From Pectinatus sp. (lineage in GTDB: Bacteria; Bacillota; Negativicutes; Selenomonadales; Selenomonadaceae): DNA of 64,000 nt. The notes under the pieces are model-generated. The model was not told the DNA's origin. It was given only the letters and a program-made list of their open reading frames with translations, and ran no database searches. This document shows positions 17,248 through 26,965 of the stretch, piece by piece (positions within the stretch are counted from its first letter, which is position 1; each line of letters starts with the position of its first letter). A program made the translations under genes and the position numbers. Location of the stretch: contig JAHHSQ010000001.1 of assembly GCA_020025135.1 (NCBI GenBank), positions 62,001 to 126,000 of the forward strand. The letters are read 5' to 3'.

Positions 17248-18576
17248 ATGCTAAAAATAGGATTTGTCAGCTTAGGATGTTCTAAAAATCAGGTGGATAC
17301 AGAAGTTATGTTGGGAATAATGGCCAAACATAATTTGACGATAACTAATGAGCCAAGTGAGGCAGATATTATTGTCGTCAATACTTGTAGCTTTATTCAG
17401 GCAGCAAGAGAAGAAGCTGTAACAACGATTTTGGATATGGCTGAATTTAAAAAAGATGGACAGTGCCGTGGATTAATTGTAGCTGGTTGTTTAGTGCAAC
17501 GGTATGGCAAAACTTTGCTCGAGGAATTGCCAGAAGTAGATGCTTTTGTCGGGACGGGTTCTTGGGATAAGATTATGGAAGCTATTGATGCGGTTTTAAC
17601 CGGCAAGAGGATTGCACTTTTAGGTGATTCCAAGATTATTTATAATTCCCAAAATCCACGTTTGATTACCACTCCTTTCTACAGCAATTATGTAAAGATT
17701 GCTGAAGGTTGTAATCATCGTTGTGCTTTTTGTTCTATTCCACTGATGCGTGGTAATTATCGTAGTCGTTCTATTGAAGATATTGAGCAGGAAGTACGCC
17801 GTTTAGTAGAACGTGGAGCAAAGGAAATTAATCTCATCGCTCAAGATACAACAAATTATGGCTATGATTTGTATAAACAAACTGCCTTGCCTCAATTATT
17901 GCGCAGCTTGGTAAAGATAGATGGATTGCATTGGATTCGCTTGCAATATACCTATCCTCATTCTTTTACTGATGAATTGATAGATTTGATGGCTTCAGAA
18001 CCAAAGATTTGTAAATATGTAGATATACCGCTACAACATGCTCATAATGCTGTTCTTAGAAGAATGAGAAGAGCTGATACTAGAGAATATATTGAAACGC
18101 TGTTGCAAAAGATTCGTACTAGGGTACCGGGGGTTTCTGTTCGCACTACATTCATTGTAGGTTTTCCTGGAGAAACTGAAGAAGAGTATCAAGCGTTATA
18201 CCAGTTTGTCAAAGAGCAGAAATTTGATAAAGTAGGTGTATTTACTTATTCTAGAGAAGAAGATACGCCGGCATATGATTTACCTAATCAGGTTAGCGAG
18301 GATATCATGCAAGATAGGTACCACAATTTAATGAGCTTGCAGAGTCAGATTTCTGAAGAGGTTAACCGCAATTTAGAAGGTAAGATTTTCGAAGTTTTGG
18401 TTGAAGGGCGAGACGAGGAACAGCCAGATAATGCCTATGGTCGTTCTTACAGAGAAGCACCAGATGTAGACGGTCGAATTTATGTGGAAAATGCCGGTAA
18501 TTGTAAACCTGGAGATATTATAAAAGTGAGAATAGAACAAGGTTTTGTTTATGATTTATTGGGTGTTAGAGTTTAA
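17248..18576 (+). CDS. rimO: Ribosomal protein S12 methylthiotransferase RimO
   Basis: 442 residues. RimO is a radical-SAM enzyme adding a methylthio group to the aspartate of ribosomal protein S12. The N-terminal MTTase domain opens with GFVSLGCSKNQVDTE and has the cysteines of VVNTCSFI and VAGCLVQR. The radical-SAM cluster motif CNHRCAFCSIP follows, and a TRAM domain closes the protein. The best Shine-Dalgarno (GAGGTGA, 17211-17217) lies 30 bases before the ATG, with a CTAC-acttg-TAG type hairpin between; a weak AGAAAG is closer. Confidence 0.95.
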   Translation: MLKIGFVSLGCSKNQVDTEVMLGIMAKHNLTITNEPSEADIIVVNTCSFIQAAREEAVTTILDMAEFKKDGQCRGLIVAGCLVQRYGKTLLEELPEVDAFVGTGSWDKIMEAIDAVLTGKRIALLGDSKIIYNSQNPRLITTPFYSNYVKIAEGCNHRCAFCSIPLMRGNYRSRSIEDIEQEVRRLVERGAKEINLIAQDTTNYGYDLYKQTALPQLLRSLVKIDGLHWIRLQYTYPHSFTDELIDLMASEPKICKYVDIPLQHAHNAVLRRMRRADTREYIETLLQKIRTRVPGVSVRTTFIVGFPGETEEEYQALYQFVKEQKFDKVGVFTYSREEDTPAYDLPNQVSEDIMQDRYHNLMSLQSQISEEVNRNLEGKIFEVLVEGRDEEQPDNAYGRSYREAPDVDGRIYVENAGNCKPGDIIKVRIEQGFVYDLLGVRV

Positions 18577-18590
18577 AGAAGGTAATCATC

Positions 18591-19178
18591 ATGGAATTAG
18601 ATACAAGTAAAGTTGATATTGAAAACATAATTTCTCCTTTTTCAGAAAAGGATATGCAAAAGTTGGTATATCATTATCAAGATGCATGTAAGGTGCATGT
18701 AGTGGCTGAATTATTAGAGAAATATAATTTGACTGTTGCGACAGTAGAATCTTGCACAGGAGGTCTGTTGGCCAATGTTCTCACCAATGTGGCTGGGAGT
18801 TCTAATTATATGATGGGAGGCGTTGTCGCCTATAATAATAGCATTAAAATTGATAAACTTGGCATCCCAGCAGAATTAATTGACAGAGAAACGGCCGTCT
18901 GCCCAGAAGTAGCCAAATATATGGCGGAAAAGATAAGGCGTCATTTTGGTGTCGATATTGCCCTTAGTACTACCGGTATAGCTGGGCCAGGAACTGTGCG
19001 CGCCGATAAACCAGTTGGCTTGGTTTACATGGCAGTGGCAACGGCGCAAGATACAATTGTTTTGAATAAAATATTTAAGGGCAATCGCATTGATATTAAA
19101 TTTTCTGCCGTAAAATATTTACTGCAGTATTTGGCAAAATACTTGCGTAGTTATAAAAATGAAATGGAAAGTAGATGA
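18591..19178 (+). CDS. CinA C-terminal-domain protein (PncC-like nicotinamide-nucleotide amidase)
   Basis: 195 residues. After a roughly 40-residue N-terminal extension comes the CinA C-terminal fold: TVATVESCTGGLLANVLTN, GGVVAYNNSIKIDKLGIP, ALSTTGIAGPG and KPVGLVYMAVAT. Stand-alone versions (PncC) deamidate nicotinamide mononucleotide. The molybdopterin-like N-terminal half of full CinA is absent. It overlaps the next gene by 20 bases if that gene starts at 19159. Confidence 0.85.
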   Translation: MELDTSKVDIENIISPFSEKDMQKLVYHYQDACKVHVVAELLEKYNLTVATVESCTGGLLANVLTNVAGSSNYMMGGVVAYNNSIKIDKLGIPAELIDRETAVCPEVAKYMAEKIRRHFGVDIALSTTGIAGPGTVRADKPVGLVYMAVATAQDTIVLNKIFKGNRIDIKFSAVKYLLQYLAKYLRSYKNEMESR

Positions 19179-20787
19179 TTTTTTGAAAGAAGAAATTACA
19201 AAATTTGGAGATTTATCATTAAGTAAAAAAGTATGTGACGCTTTGCGTGATATGGGGTTTGAAGAACCATCCCCTATTCAGAGCAAAACGATTCCCCTTG
19301 TTTTAGAAGGACATGACGTATTAGGGCAAGCTCAAACAGGTACAGGTAAAACGGCTGCTTTTGGAATTCCGACTATTGAAAAAGTAGACCCTAATAATCG
19401 TTTTATTCAGGCTTTAGTAATCACGCCGACACGTGAATTAGCTATTCAAGTGGCAGAAGAACTAAATAAAATCGGCAAGTATAAACATATTAAAACATTG
19501 CCGGTATATGGCGGTCAGATGATAGAAAGACAGATTCGCACCTTGCGATATGGTATTAAGGTGGTAGTTGGTACGCCAGGTAGATTATTAGACCACATCA
19601 ATCGTGGTACTATAAAGTTAGACCACATTAAAATGCTCGTCTTAGATGAAGCTGATGAAATGTTAGATATGGGCTTTATTGAAGATATCGAAGAAATTAT
19701 GTCCCATATTGACAAAAATAATCGGCAAACTCTTTTATTCTCTGCTACCATGCCGGCGCCAATTGAAAAATTGACTCAAAATTACATGAATGCACCGAAA
19801 AAGGTGCTCATCAATAAGGAACATCTCACTGTTCCTCTCATCGACCAAATTTATTACGAAACAAAGGATAAATTTGCGGGCTTGTGTCGTATTTTAGACG
19901 TGGAAGGTGATGGCAAATTCATCATTTTCTGTCGTACCAAAAAGGGTGTTGACGATTTGATTGCTGCCTTAGAGGCGAGAGGTTATATGGCTTGCGGTTT
20001 GCATGGCGATATGAATCAGGCTCAGCGTCAGCGCGTCATGAAGCAGTATCGCGATGGACAATTGGATATCTTGGCCGCTACTGATGTAGCAGCACGTGGC
20101 ATCGACATTGAGGATATAACCCATGTCGTTAACTATGATATTCCTCAAGACCATGAATCTTATGTACATCGTATTGGTCGTACGGGTAGAGCCGGTAAGA
20201 GCGGTATAGCTATTACTTTTATTGAACCGCGCGAATACAGACAATTACGTAGTATTGAAAGAATGATAAAACATCGTATCGTGCGCGGCCAGTTACCTAC
20301 CTATGCTGATGTTTTAGAATTGCAAAAAGAATCTATCAAAGAAAAATTATTGGCTATTTTGGAAAAGAATAATTACAGTGATTACCACATGATAATTTCT
20401 GATTTGTTGGATGATAATAAATATGAGCCTGTTGATGTAGCGGCCGCAGCGATAAAATTGGCTTTAGAAGGGTCTCGTAAGGATAATAAAAAGAACGATA
20501 AGTTAGAAGAACAGTTTAAAAATAGTGGTGGAGCGCCAGGAATGGTGCGTTTATTTATTAATATCGGTCGCAATAAAAATATTAAACCAGATGATATCGT
20601 GCGTTTTATCGCTACAGAAGCAGATATCCCAGGTAATATTATCGGTTCTATCGATATATTCGACCGTTTTACCTTTGTGGAAGTTCCTTATAATGTGGCA
20701 GAAAGAGTTATTTCGGTCATGGATAAGGGGCGCATTCGCGGTTATCGTATTAATGTCGAACCAGCCAGAGGTAAAAATAATCGTTAA
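19159..20787 (+). CDS. DEAD-box RNA helicase (CshA/DeaD type, DbpA-like RNA-binding domain)
   Basis: 542 residues. Helicase motifs in order are the Q motif (FGDLSLSKKVCDALRDMGFE), AQTGTGKT, PTRELAIQ, GTPGRLLDH, LDEADEMLDMGF, FSATMP, HGDMNQAQRQ, AARGIDIEDI and HRIGRTGRAG. The C-terminal 75 residues, from GMVRLFINIGR, form a DbpA/CsdA RNA-binding domain. Such helicases remodel RNA in ribosome assembly and cold adaptation, and could chaperone intron folding. TTG 19183 is an alternative start, because ATG 19159 lacks a clear ribosome site. Confidence 0.94.
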   Translation: MKWKVDDFLKEEITKFGDLSLSKKVCDALRDMGFEEPSPIQSKTIPLVLEGHDVLGQAQTGTGKTAAFGIPTIEKVDPNNRFIQALVITPTRELAIQVAEELNKIGKYKHIKTLPVYGGQMIERQIRTLRYGIKVVVGTPGRLLDHINRGTIKLDHIKMLVLDEADEMLDMGFIEDIEEIMSHIDKNNRQTLLFSATMPAPIEKLTQNYMNAPKKVLINKEHLTVPLIDQIYYETKDKFAGLCRILDVEGDGKFIIFCRTKKGVDDLIAALEARGYMACGLHGDMNQAQRQRVMKQYRDGQLDILAATDVAARGIDIEDITHVVNYDIPQDHESYVHRIGRTGRAGKSGIAITFIEPREYRQLRSIERMIKHRIVRGQLPTYADVLELQKESIKEKLLAILEKNNYSDYHMIISDLLDDNKYEPVDVAAAAIKLALEGSRKDNKKNDKLEEQFKNSGGAPGMVRLFINIGRNKNIKPDDIVRFIATEADIPGNIIGSIDIFDRFTFVEVPYNVAERVISVMDKGRIRGYRINVEPARGKNNR

Positions 20788-20840
20788 TTGACTTGCTTGT
20801 TAAATTGTCAGAAGTATTGAATTGATTAGATTAGGTATAA

Positions 20841-20878
20841 AAAAGCTCCTTAACATTTTTTCTGTTAAGGAGCTTTTT
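20841..20878. terminator. Bidirectional terminator between helicase and glmM
   Basis: Long stem AAAAGCTCCTTAACA / TGTTAAGGAGCTTTTT with a T-rich loop. It has T runs on both sides and sits between convergent genes. Confidence 0.85.
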
Positions 20879-20886
20879 CCATGTCA

Positions 20887-22245
20887 TTAGTTCAATTTTT
20901 CATTTTCTATTTTAATGATGTTAGCGATATTTTCGCAGATGGTGCGAAGGATGGTTTGGTCGGAGGCCTCGCCCATGACGCGAATTAATGGCTCAGTACC
21001 TGACGGCCTTACTAAAATACGACCCTCTTTACCGAGTTTATTGGTGGCAGCTTTGATTGCATTTTGAATAGCTGGATTGGTTTGCCAGAAAGTTTTGTTT
21101 TTTACTTTAACATTGATTAGTAGTTGCGGATAAGTTTGCATATTGTCTAAAAGAGAGGAAGCAGGTAATTTTTCACTTTTGAGATAAGCAAGCACCTGCA
21201 GAGCGGTTATTAAGCCGTCTCCTGTGGTGGCAAAGTCGCTAAAAATGACATGGCCAGATTGTTCTCCGCCGAGATTGTAGTTGTTTTTTAACATATTTTC
21301 CAAGACGTAACGGTCACCGACGGCAGTAACTTCGACATTACAGCCATTTTCAGTGAGGGCCTTATGAAAACCTAAGTTGGCCATAACAGTCGAAACTACG
21401 GTGTTATTATGGAGTTGACCATTTTTTTTCATATAGAGCGCACAGGCGAGGATGATATGGTCACCGTCTAAGACACGTCCTTTTTCGTCTACGCATAGGC
21501 ACCGGTCAGCATCTCCATCGTGAGCGATGCCGATATCGGCGTGTCGGTAGAGAACTTCCTTTTGCAAGTTCTGGAGGTGTGTAGAACCACAATCATGATT
21601 GATATTAATGCCATCTGGGTTGTCATTGATGACGATAATTTCTGCGCCTAGTTCATGTAAAACTGTTGGCATGGCTTGGTAAGCCGACCCATTGGCACAA
21701 TCGAGGACGATTTTCAAGCCATTTAAGCGCGTGTGACAGGTGGAAATGACATAGTCAATGTAATTGCGCAACAAGTCAGGACGACGAGATATGGTACCTA
21801 TTTTTTTCCCTTCAGCTCGATACAATTTTTTACCAGCGGTTATGTCAGAGATGATTTCCGTCAGTTCATCTTCCACTTTATCAGGTAATTTATAGCCGTT
21901 TCCACCAAAAAATTTGATGCCGTTATCGTAATATGGATTATGGGATGCGGAAATGACAATACCCGCTGTAGCATGAAATTTTTTGGATAAATAGGCAATG
22001 GCAGGTGTAGGAATGACACCTGTTAAAACAACATTTCCGCCCGCAGAACAAATTCCAGCAGCTAATGCTGATTCAAACATGGGGCCGGACAGGCGAGTAT
22101 CTCTGCCGATAATAATTTTGCATCCCTCAGCTTTATCTTTGCCAAAGTAAAGAGCGGTAGCACGGCCAATTTTATAAGCTAATTCAGGTAGTAATGCGAT
22201 GTTTGATTCGCCACGCACACCGTCAGTACCAAATAATCTTGTCAT
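20887..22245 (-). CDS. glmM: Phosphoglucosamine mutase GlmM
   Basis: 452 residues. It interconverts glucosamine-6-phosphate and glucosamine-1-phosphate for UDP-GlcNAc synthesis. MTRLFGTDGVRG opens the protein, and the catalytic serine is S101 in ISASHNPYYDNG. DGDADRC is the metal loop, GGEQSGH binds sugar, and RPSGTEPLIRVM binds phosphate. It is the last gene of the cdaA-cdaR operon, the conserved arrangement in Bacillota where GlmM also binds and inhibits CdaA. Confidence 0.97.
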   Translation of the reverse strand: MTRLFGTDGVRGESNIALLPELAYKIGRATALYFGKDKAEGCKIIIGRDTRLSGPMFESALAAGICSAGGNVVLTGVIPTPAIAYLSKKFHATAGIVISASHNPYYDNGIKFFGGNGYKLPDKVEDELTEIISDITAGKKLYRAEGKKIGTISRRPDLLRNYIDYVISTCHTRLNGLKIVLDCANGSAYQAMPTVLHELGAEIIVINDNPDGININHDCGSTHLQNLQKEVLYRHADIGIAHDGDADRCLCVDEKGRVLDGDHIILACALYMKKNGQLHNNTVVSTVMANLGFHKALTENGCNVEVTAVGDRYVLENMLKNNYNLGGEQSGHVIFSDFATTGDGLITALQVLAYLKSEKLPASSLLDNMQTYPQLLINVKVKNKTFWQTNPAIQNAIKAATNKLGKEGRILVRPSGTEPLIRVMGEASDQTILRTICENIANIIKIENEKLN

Positions 22246-22260
22246 AAAAACACCTCTATT

Positions 22261-23853
22261 TTATTTTTCTAATTTTTTCGTTATATAGGATAAAGCTGCA
22301 TTTACTCCATCTATGGCAGCACTCATGATACCACCAGCATAGCCAGCTCCTTCGCCGATAGGATAGAGGTTATCTACATTAACAGAATGCATCTTTTTTT
22401 TATCTCTAAGAAGTCGGCAAGGTGAAGAGGAGCGCATTTCTACACCAGTTAGTAAAGCGCGTGGATGAGAGAACCCAGGGATTTTATTGTCGAAATACTG
22501 TAATCCTGCAGCTAAAGATTGTACTACTTTATCAGGAAGGCAGTTTCTTAAATCGGCAGGTTGTACGCCGGGTAGGTAAGTAGGTTCTGTTAGGAAAGAA
22601 TCACAATTTATTTGTCCCTGTAAAAAATCCCCCACGCTTTGGACTGGTGCAAAATAATTGCTTCCGCCAACGCGAAAAGCGACTTCTTCATAGTGCCTTT
22701 GCCAAGCGATGCCATCGAGAGGAGAGAAGCCAAAATCTTGAGGACCAACTGGTACAATCAAAGCACTGTTGGCAATGCCAGAATTGCGCAAGTAGTTGCT
22801 CATTCCATTGGTCGTGATACGCCCCTCTTCAGAAGCAGCTGCAACTACTTGTCCACCTGGGCACATACAGAAAGAATAACAAGAAAGGCCTTTTTCTTTG
22901 TCATGGAAAGTGACAGCGTAATCTGCAACAGGCAGACTAGGACTGTTAAAATCATCGCCATATTGGGCTTTGTCAATTAATGCTTGGGGATGCTCGATTC
23001 TCACTCCGACAGCAAATGGCTTGGCTTCCATGGCTACGCCACGTTTGTAGAGCATTTCAAATGTGTCCCGAGCGCTGTGTCCGATGCCTAAGAAGAGGAC
23101 TGGCGTAGGGAGTTGTTCGCCATTTTCAGCATAAAGCTTTTGGAGATGTTTATTTTCTATTTCTATATCTTTTAAGCGAGTAGAAAAATGAATTTCTCCA
23201 CCGAAGGAGATAATTTTCTCACGCAGATTTTTTATTACTTTTTTGAGGATATCTGTGCCGATGTGTGGTTTATGGAGGTAGAGAATTTCCTCTGGCGCGC
23301 CAGCGTCGACGAAATCTTGCAAAACAGCACCGATTTTAGAATCGTTTATGCGAGTGGTCAATTTTCCATCCGAAAAAGTACCAGCACCACCTTCACCAAA
23401 TTGCACATTCGATTTGGTATCTAAGTGACCTTGGCGCCAGAAGGAAGCGATGGCTTGAGCTCGTTTATCTACATCGTAACCGCGTTCCAGGATAATCGGT
23501 TTTAAGCCAGCTCGACATAAAGTCAAGGCACAGAAAATTCCTGCTGGTCCAAAGCCTACGACAATGGGACGTTCTGTTAAAGAGAGTTGGGGAACGGTGA
23601 AGCATTTGGGAGGTTTAGCTAGGGAAAATTTTTTACTTATTTTAGCAGGAATGAGGGCTTGTTTTTTTATATCTATATCTAAAGTGTAAACTTTATAAAT
23701 AGGAGCATTTTTATAACGTCGGGCATCTATGGCTAAGCGGCGAATATACACTTTATCTATATTAGAAAGAGGGCATTTTAATTTTTGAGCGACCAATTCT
23801 GCGAGTGGTGCTTTCTCGTTAAACGGCACCTTTAGATTGGTTATGCGGAGCAA
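22261..23853 (-). CDS. COG2509-type FAD-dependent oxidoreductase
   Basis: 530 residues. A small N-terminal domain precedes the FAD fold VVGFGPAGIFCALTLCRAG (about 97). SNVQFGEGGAGTFSDGKLTT and GVRIEHPQALID follow, then CMCPGGQVVAAASEEG and near the end YPIGEGAGYAGGIMSAAIDG. This matches the uncharacterised COG2509 dehydrogenases. The substrate is unknown. It is inserted between cdaR and glmM with about 15-base gaps, so probably co-transcribed with them. Confidence 0.88.
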   Translation of the reverse strand: MLRITNLKVPFNEKAPLAELVAQKLKCPLSNIDKVYIRRLAIDARRYKNAPIYKVYTLDIDIKKQALIPAKISKKFSLAKPPKCFTVPQLSLTERPIVVGFGPAGIFCALTLCRAGLKPIILERGYDVDKRAQAIASFWRQGHLDTKSNVQFGEGGAGTFSDGKLTTRINDSKIGAVLQDFVDAGAPEEILYLHKPHIGTDILKKVIKNLREKIISFGGEIHFSTRLKDIEIENKHLQKLYAENGEQLPTPVLFLGIGHSARDTFEMLYKRGVAMEAKPFAVGVRIEHPQALIDKAQYGDDFNSPSLPVADYAVTFHDKEKGLSCYSFCMCPGGQVVAAASEEGRITTNGMSNYLRNSGIANSALIVPVGPQDFGFSPLDGIAWQRHYEEVAFRVGGSNYFAPVQSVGDFLQGQINCDSFLTEPTYLPGVQPADLRNCLPDKVVQSLAAGLQYFDNKIPGFSHPRALLTGVEMRSSSPCRLLRDKKKMHSVNVDNLYPIGEGAGYAGGIMSAAIDGVNAALSYITKKLEK

Positions 23854-23870
23854 ATTATCACCTCAATAAT

Positions 23871-24779
23871 TTATTTTTTCTTACGCGAAATAGTGACTGT
23901 TTTATTGTTAGATGTAATGCCAGTTGGCAAATCCAGCTTTACGGTCACATCGCCTTTTTGTAAGGCATTTAATGGAATTCGGTCGGTGTTAATGAAATTG
24001 ATGGTGCTAATGATTTTGGGATTGCCAGTTATTTCTATTTGGCTAGGTAAGATAGAAAAATCATCTATTGATAGGCCTTCAGGTAAATCAGAAGAGAAAG
24101 TTGGTCTTATAGAAACAGTTTTTTTATTGAGACCGCGAGCAAAATAAATGCTGGCATTGACGGTATTTTTGGGGAGGTTAACACCATCTACCTCAACACC
24201 ATTTTTGTTTACGGCGCGCAACGGAACTATAACCGAGAAATCCTCCGTGTTACCGTCTAAGCCGATATATCCGACGACATGATTGACGGTATTTATTTGG
24301 GGTCGCGGTCCTTCAATATCAATATGACTGAATGATTGTTTTATATTGGTAACTACTAAATCATTTGCCGGTTTACCTGAAAGAATTAAATCCACTGGGA
24401 CGGTTTTAGTGATAATTTTATTGATGGAAAAATGTACTGTTTCTGGAGAGTAGGACACTAAATCAAAGCCAGTTGGTAATTTAACAGTTACTGGTAAATC
24501 ATGAGTTCCTTCTGTGATATTTTTCAAATTTACAGTGGCTTTAATATTGGAGCTATCTAAGTTGGCAAATAGAGAACGCGGCGCGCGAATTTTGATATTA
24601 ATAGTATCGGTGTTGTGCAAAATTTGATAATTGTTAGGAGCATTAACGATGCTGATATGCACTGATTCATTAGTTGTATAGGCAGGGTCTTCTTCATTCA
24701 TGACATATAGCCAAAGGCCGAGAGCGAGAAAAAGAGAAATGCATTTGATTATAAAATTTTGTTTTAAAAATTTAATCAT
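23871..24779 (-). CDS. cdaR: YbbR-domain protein CdaR (regulator of diadenylate cyclase)
   Basis: 302 residues: one N-terminal transmembrane helix (about 11-26) followed by several repeats of the YbbR fold outside the membrane, seen as recurring INTVNHVVGYIGLDG-like and VPVDLILSGKPA blocks. CdaR binds CdaA and modulates c-di-AMP synthesis. It overlaps the end of cdaA by eight bases, which supports co-translation. Confidence 0.9.
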   Translation of the reverse strand: MIKFLKQNFIIKCISLFLALGLWLYVMNEEDPAYTTNESVHISIVNAPNNYQILHNTDTINIKIRAPRSLFANLDSSNIKATVNLKNITEGTHDLPVTVKLPTGFDLVSYSPETVHFSINKIITKTVPVDLILSGKPANDLVVTNIKQSFSHIDIEGPRPQINTVNHVVGYIGLDGNTEDFSVIVPLRAVNKNGVEVDGVNLPKNTVNASIYFARGLNKKTVSIRPTFSSDLPEGLSIDDFSILPSQIEITGNPKIISTINFINTDRIPLNALQKGDVTVKLDLPTGITSNNKTVTISRKKK

Positions 24780-25599
24780 TTTTATGACCTCGCCAACTTC
24801 TTAATAAGTTCTTAAAAGCAGAAGGCTTCTGGGCGAAAAGTGGAATGAGGTACTGAGATAGTTGTTCTGAATCTAGGTGACGAAAAATTTGTCCGTGCTC
24901 TGCCACTGAGATGGTACCAGTTTCTTCGCTGACAACGACAATTGTTGCATCACATTGCTCAGATAAACCGATAGCAGCGCGGTGGCGCGTTCCAAACTCA
25001 GTGCTGAGTGTTCTATCATCTGTAAGCGGTAACAAGCAGGCAGAAGCGATGATGCGATTTTTCCTGATGATTGTCGCTCCATCGTGTAGTGGCGTGTTGG
25101 GAATGAAGATATTCATTAGTAGTTCAGTAGAAATAAGTGCATCGATAGAAATGCCGTTAGACGATATATCATTCAATCCCATATCGTGCTCGATGACGAT
25201 TAAAGCGCCAATTTTTTTTTGGGACATTCGCACGACAGCAGAAGTAATAGCACCAACAATAGAGCGTGCTTCTTGAATATTTAAGAGGGCATTACGCGTG
25301 AATAATTTTCCCTCGCCGATGTGTTCTAGTGCCCGACGCAATTCTGGTTGAAAGACGATTGGCAAGGCGACAAATAACAAGGTTAGTACCTTTTGTAGCA
25401 ACCAATAGATGACGTGTAATCCTAGCCAATCGCTGACCATCGTAACGATGAGTAGGATGATGATACCTTTAACTAAAGTTAGAGCACGAGTATTGTAGAG
25501 CATTTCATAGATTTTGTATAATACTACTGCAACAATGAGAATTTCTATTATATCTAATATTCCAATGGTTGATAATAATCCCCTGATTTGTAATAACAT
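24772..25599 (-). CDS. cdaA: Diadenylate cyclase CdaA
   Basis: 275 residues from the ATG at 25599, chosen because GAGG lies just before it and it gives the usual MLLQIRGLLSTIGILDI start; a longer in-frame start at 25704 adds 35 atypical residues. Three membrane helices fill the first 85 residues. The DAC domain carries the catalytic LHDGATII and GTRHRAAIGLSE (DGA and RHR) motifs. It makes c-di-AMP from two ATP, controlling potassium and osmotic balance. It is first in cdaA-cdaR-COG2509-glmM. Confidence 0.96.
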   Translation of the reverse strand: MLLQIRGLLSTIGILDIIEILIVAVVLYKIYEMLYNTRALTLVKGIIILLIVTMVSDWLGLHVIYWLLQKVLTLLFVALPIVFQPELRRALEHIGEGKLFTRNALLNIQEARSIVGAITSAVVRMSQKKIGALIVIEHDMGLNDISSNGISIDALISTELLMNIFIPNTPLHDGATIIRKNRIIASACLLPLTDDRTLSTEFGTRHRAAIGLSEQCDATIVVVSEETGTISVAEHGQIFRHLDSEQLSQYLIPLFAQKPSAFKNLLRSWRGHKND

Positions 25600-26149
25600 A
25601 GCAACCTCTACATTTTCCAAAGCTTTTTCTCCAAACTTATCCGATTTATAAAACGATAAGAATATAGCAGATGCTTTTTTGTTAGAAATTTTGATTAAAT
25701 TCATTCAAACACAAGTCAACATTCATTTTAATACAATATTACGCTAGGTTCAATCTTTCTGATAAAAAATATAGTTTAACAGATGTCATATCGACAAATT
25801 AAAATTAATTTTTATGCTTAATTTCTTATAAATATTGCAATAACAAATGCAACTTAATTAGTTAGTGGTTATTGTGTATAAGAAGATAGTATTTGATAAA
25901 AGAAAATATATCTTGCTTTTGATTGTAAAGTTGTGATGGTTAGAAAAGGTGGGTAAAAGAGCTATAAAGAATAATTGCTAGTAAAAGTAGACTATTGTTT
26001 CTACAATGTGATATATAGCTTAATTCCGTGAAATTGCAGATAATGAATTAAATTTGCCAACTTTTTGTTGACAGTGTCCAAAAAAATTGCCAAAATTAAA
26101 GGGTATGGATAAATATTAAATTTTTTATAGAAAAGAAGAGGTTATTTTA
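25600..26149. other. Divergent intergenic region cdaA / cyclophilin
   Basis: 550 AT-rich bases with no supportable gene. On the minus strand TTGACT followed by a TAATCA-like -10 lies upstream of cdaA. On the plus strand TTGACA (26068-26073) with a CAAAAT -10 candidate 17 bases on lies before the cyclophilin gene. Nothing else is seen. Confidence 0.5.
26068..26096 (+). promoter_or_regulatory. Putative promoter of the cyclophilin gene
   Basis: Consensus -35 TTGACA at 26068-26073, a 17-base spacer and a weak -10 CAAAAT at 26091-26096. Confidence 0.4.
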
Positions 26150-26626
26150 GTGGAAAATAAGAAAAAGATTGCCTGTTTTTATACAAATATGGGAAATTTT
26201 GAAATTGAATTATTTACTGATAAAGCACCTAAAACCACACAAAATTTTATAGATTTATCACAAAAAGGATTTTACGATGGACTTATCTTTCATCGTATCA
26301 TAGATAATTTTATGATTCAGGGCGGAGACCCAACCGGCACAGGCATGGGGGGCCCAGGTTACCATATTGATGATGAATTTCATCCGGAATTGAAACACAG
26401 TGGGCCTGGTATATTGTCTATGGCTAATGCCGGTCCTAATACTGGAGGTTCTCAATTATTTATTACTTTAGTAGAAACTCCCTGGCTAGACGGTCATCAT
26501 GCTGTTTTTGGTAAAGTCATAAAAAATATGGACGTTGTAAGTAAAATCGGTTCAGTGGAGACAAATTATATGGATAAACCACTAGAAGATGTTGTTATTG
26601 AAAGAATAGAAATTCAAGAAAGATAG
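26150..26626 (+). CDS. Cyclophilin-type peptidyl-prolyl cis-trans isomerase
   Basis: 158 residues starting with GTG 26150 behind AAGAAGAGG. Cyclophilin motifs are complete: FIDLSQKGFYDGLIFHRII, FMIQGGDPTGTGMGGPGY, SMANAGPNTGGSQLFIT and LDGHHAVFGKVI. No signal peptide, so cytoplasmic. It assists proline isomerisation in folding proteins. It is monocistronic by spacing. Confidence 0.94.
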   Translation: MENKKKIACFYTNMGNFEIELFTDKAPKTTQNFIDLSQKGFYDGLIFHRIIDNFMIQGGDPTGTGMGGPGYHIDDEFHPELKHSGPGILSMANAGPNTGGSQLFITLVETPWLDGHHAVFGKVIKNMDVVSKIGSVETNYMDKPLEDVVIERIEIQER

Positions 26627-26965
26627 ATAAGAGTTTATGCTATTTGGATTTTTTTCGATATAAGTATTTGAAAGGTGTTGTTTGAAAAGGTAGTTAGCTT
26701 GTCAATTTAGCTATCATTTAGAGCGGATCGTTTTCAGCGTTTTTTGGCGCTGAAAAATAGTGTGTCGAAATTGCCGTGTAGTTAAGTCTTTTTTTTAAAG
26801 TAAAACTGTTTATGAACCGATAGCAAAATAAGTAGATGAAAAATGTAGTAAATAATTGCTTATACCTAGGCACAGGCGATGAGTGGGGGATTATTTGCAA
26901 AACACACCTTTGTCTGTGCTTTTATAGTGAAGCACTGTTTTAATTAAAACAAGAAGGGGTGTAAT
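26627..26965. other. Intergenic region with two hairpins before fabK
   Basis: No gene is supported. TTTTCAGCG / CGCTGAAAA (26731-26757) resembles a terminator. A second hairpin, GCACAGGCGA (26870-26879) with TTTGTCTGTGC (26909-26919), is followed by TTTT and lies 45 bases before fabK. It could be a leader structure or a second terminator. Confidence 0.4.
26731..26757. terminator. Terminator-like hairpin after cyclophilin gene
   Basis: Nine-base-pair stem TTTTCAGCG / CGCTGAAAA with loop TTTTTTGG. Confidence 0.5.
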
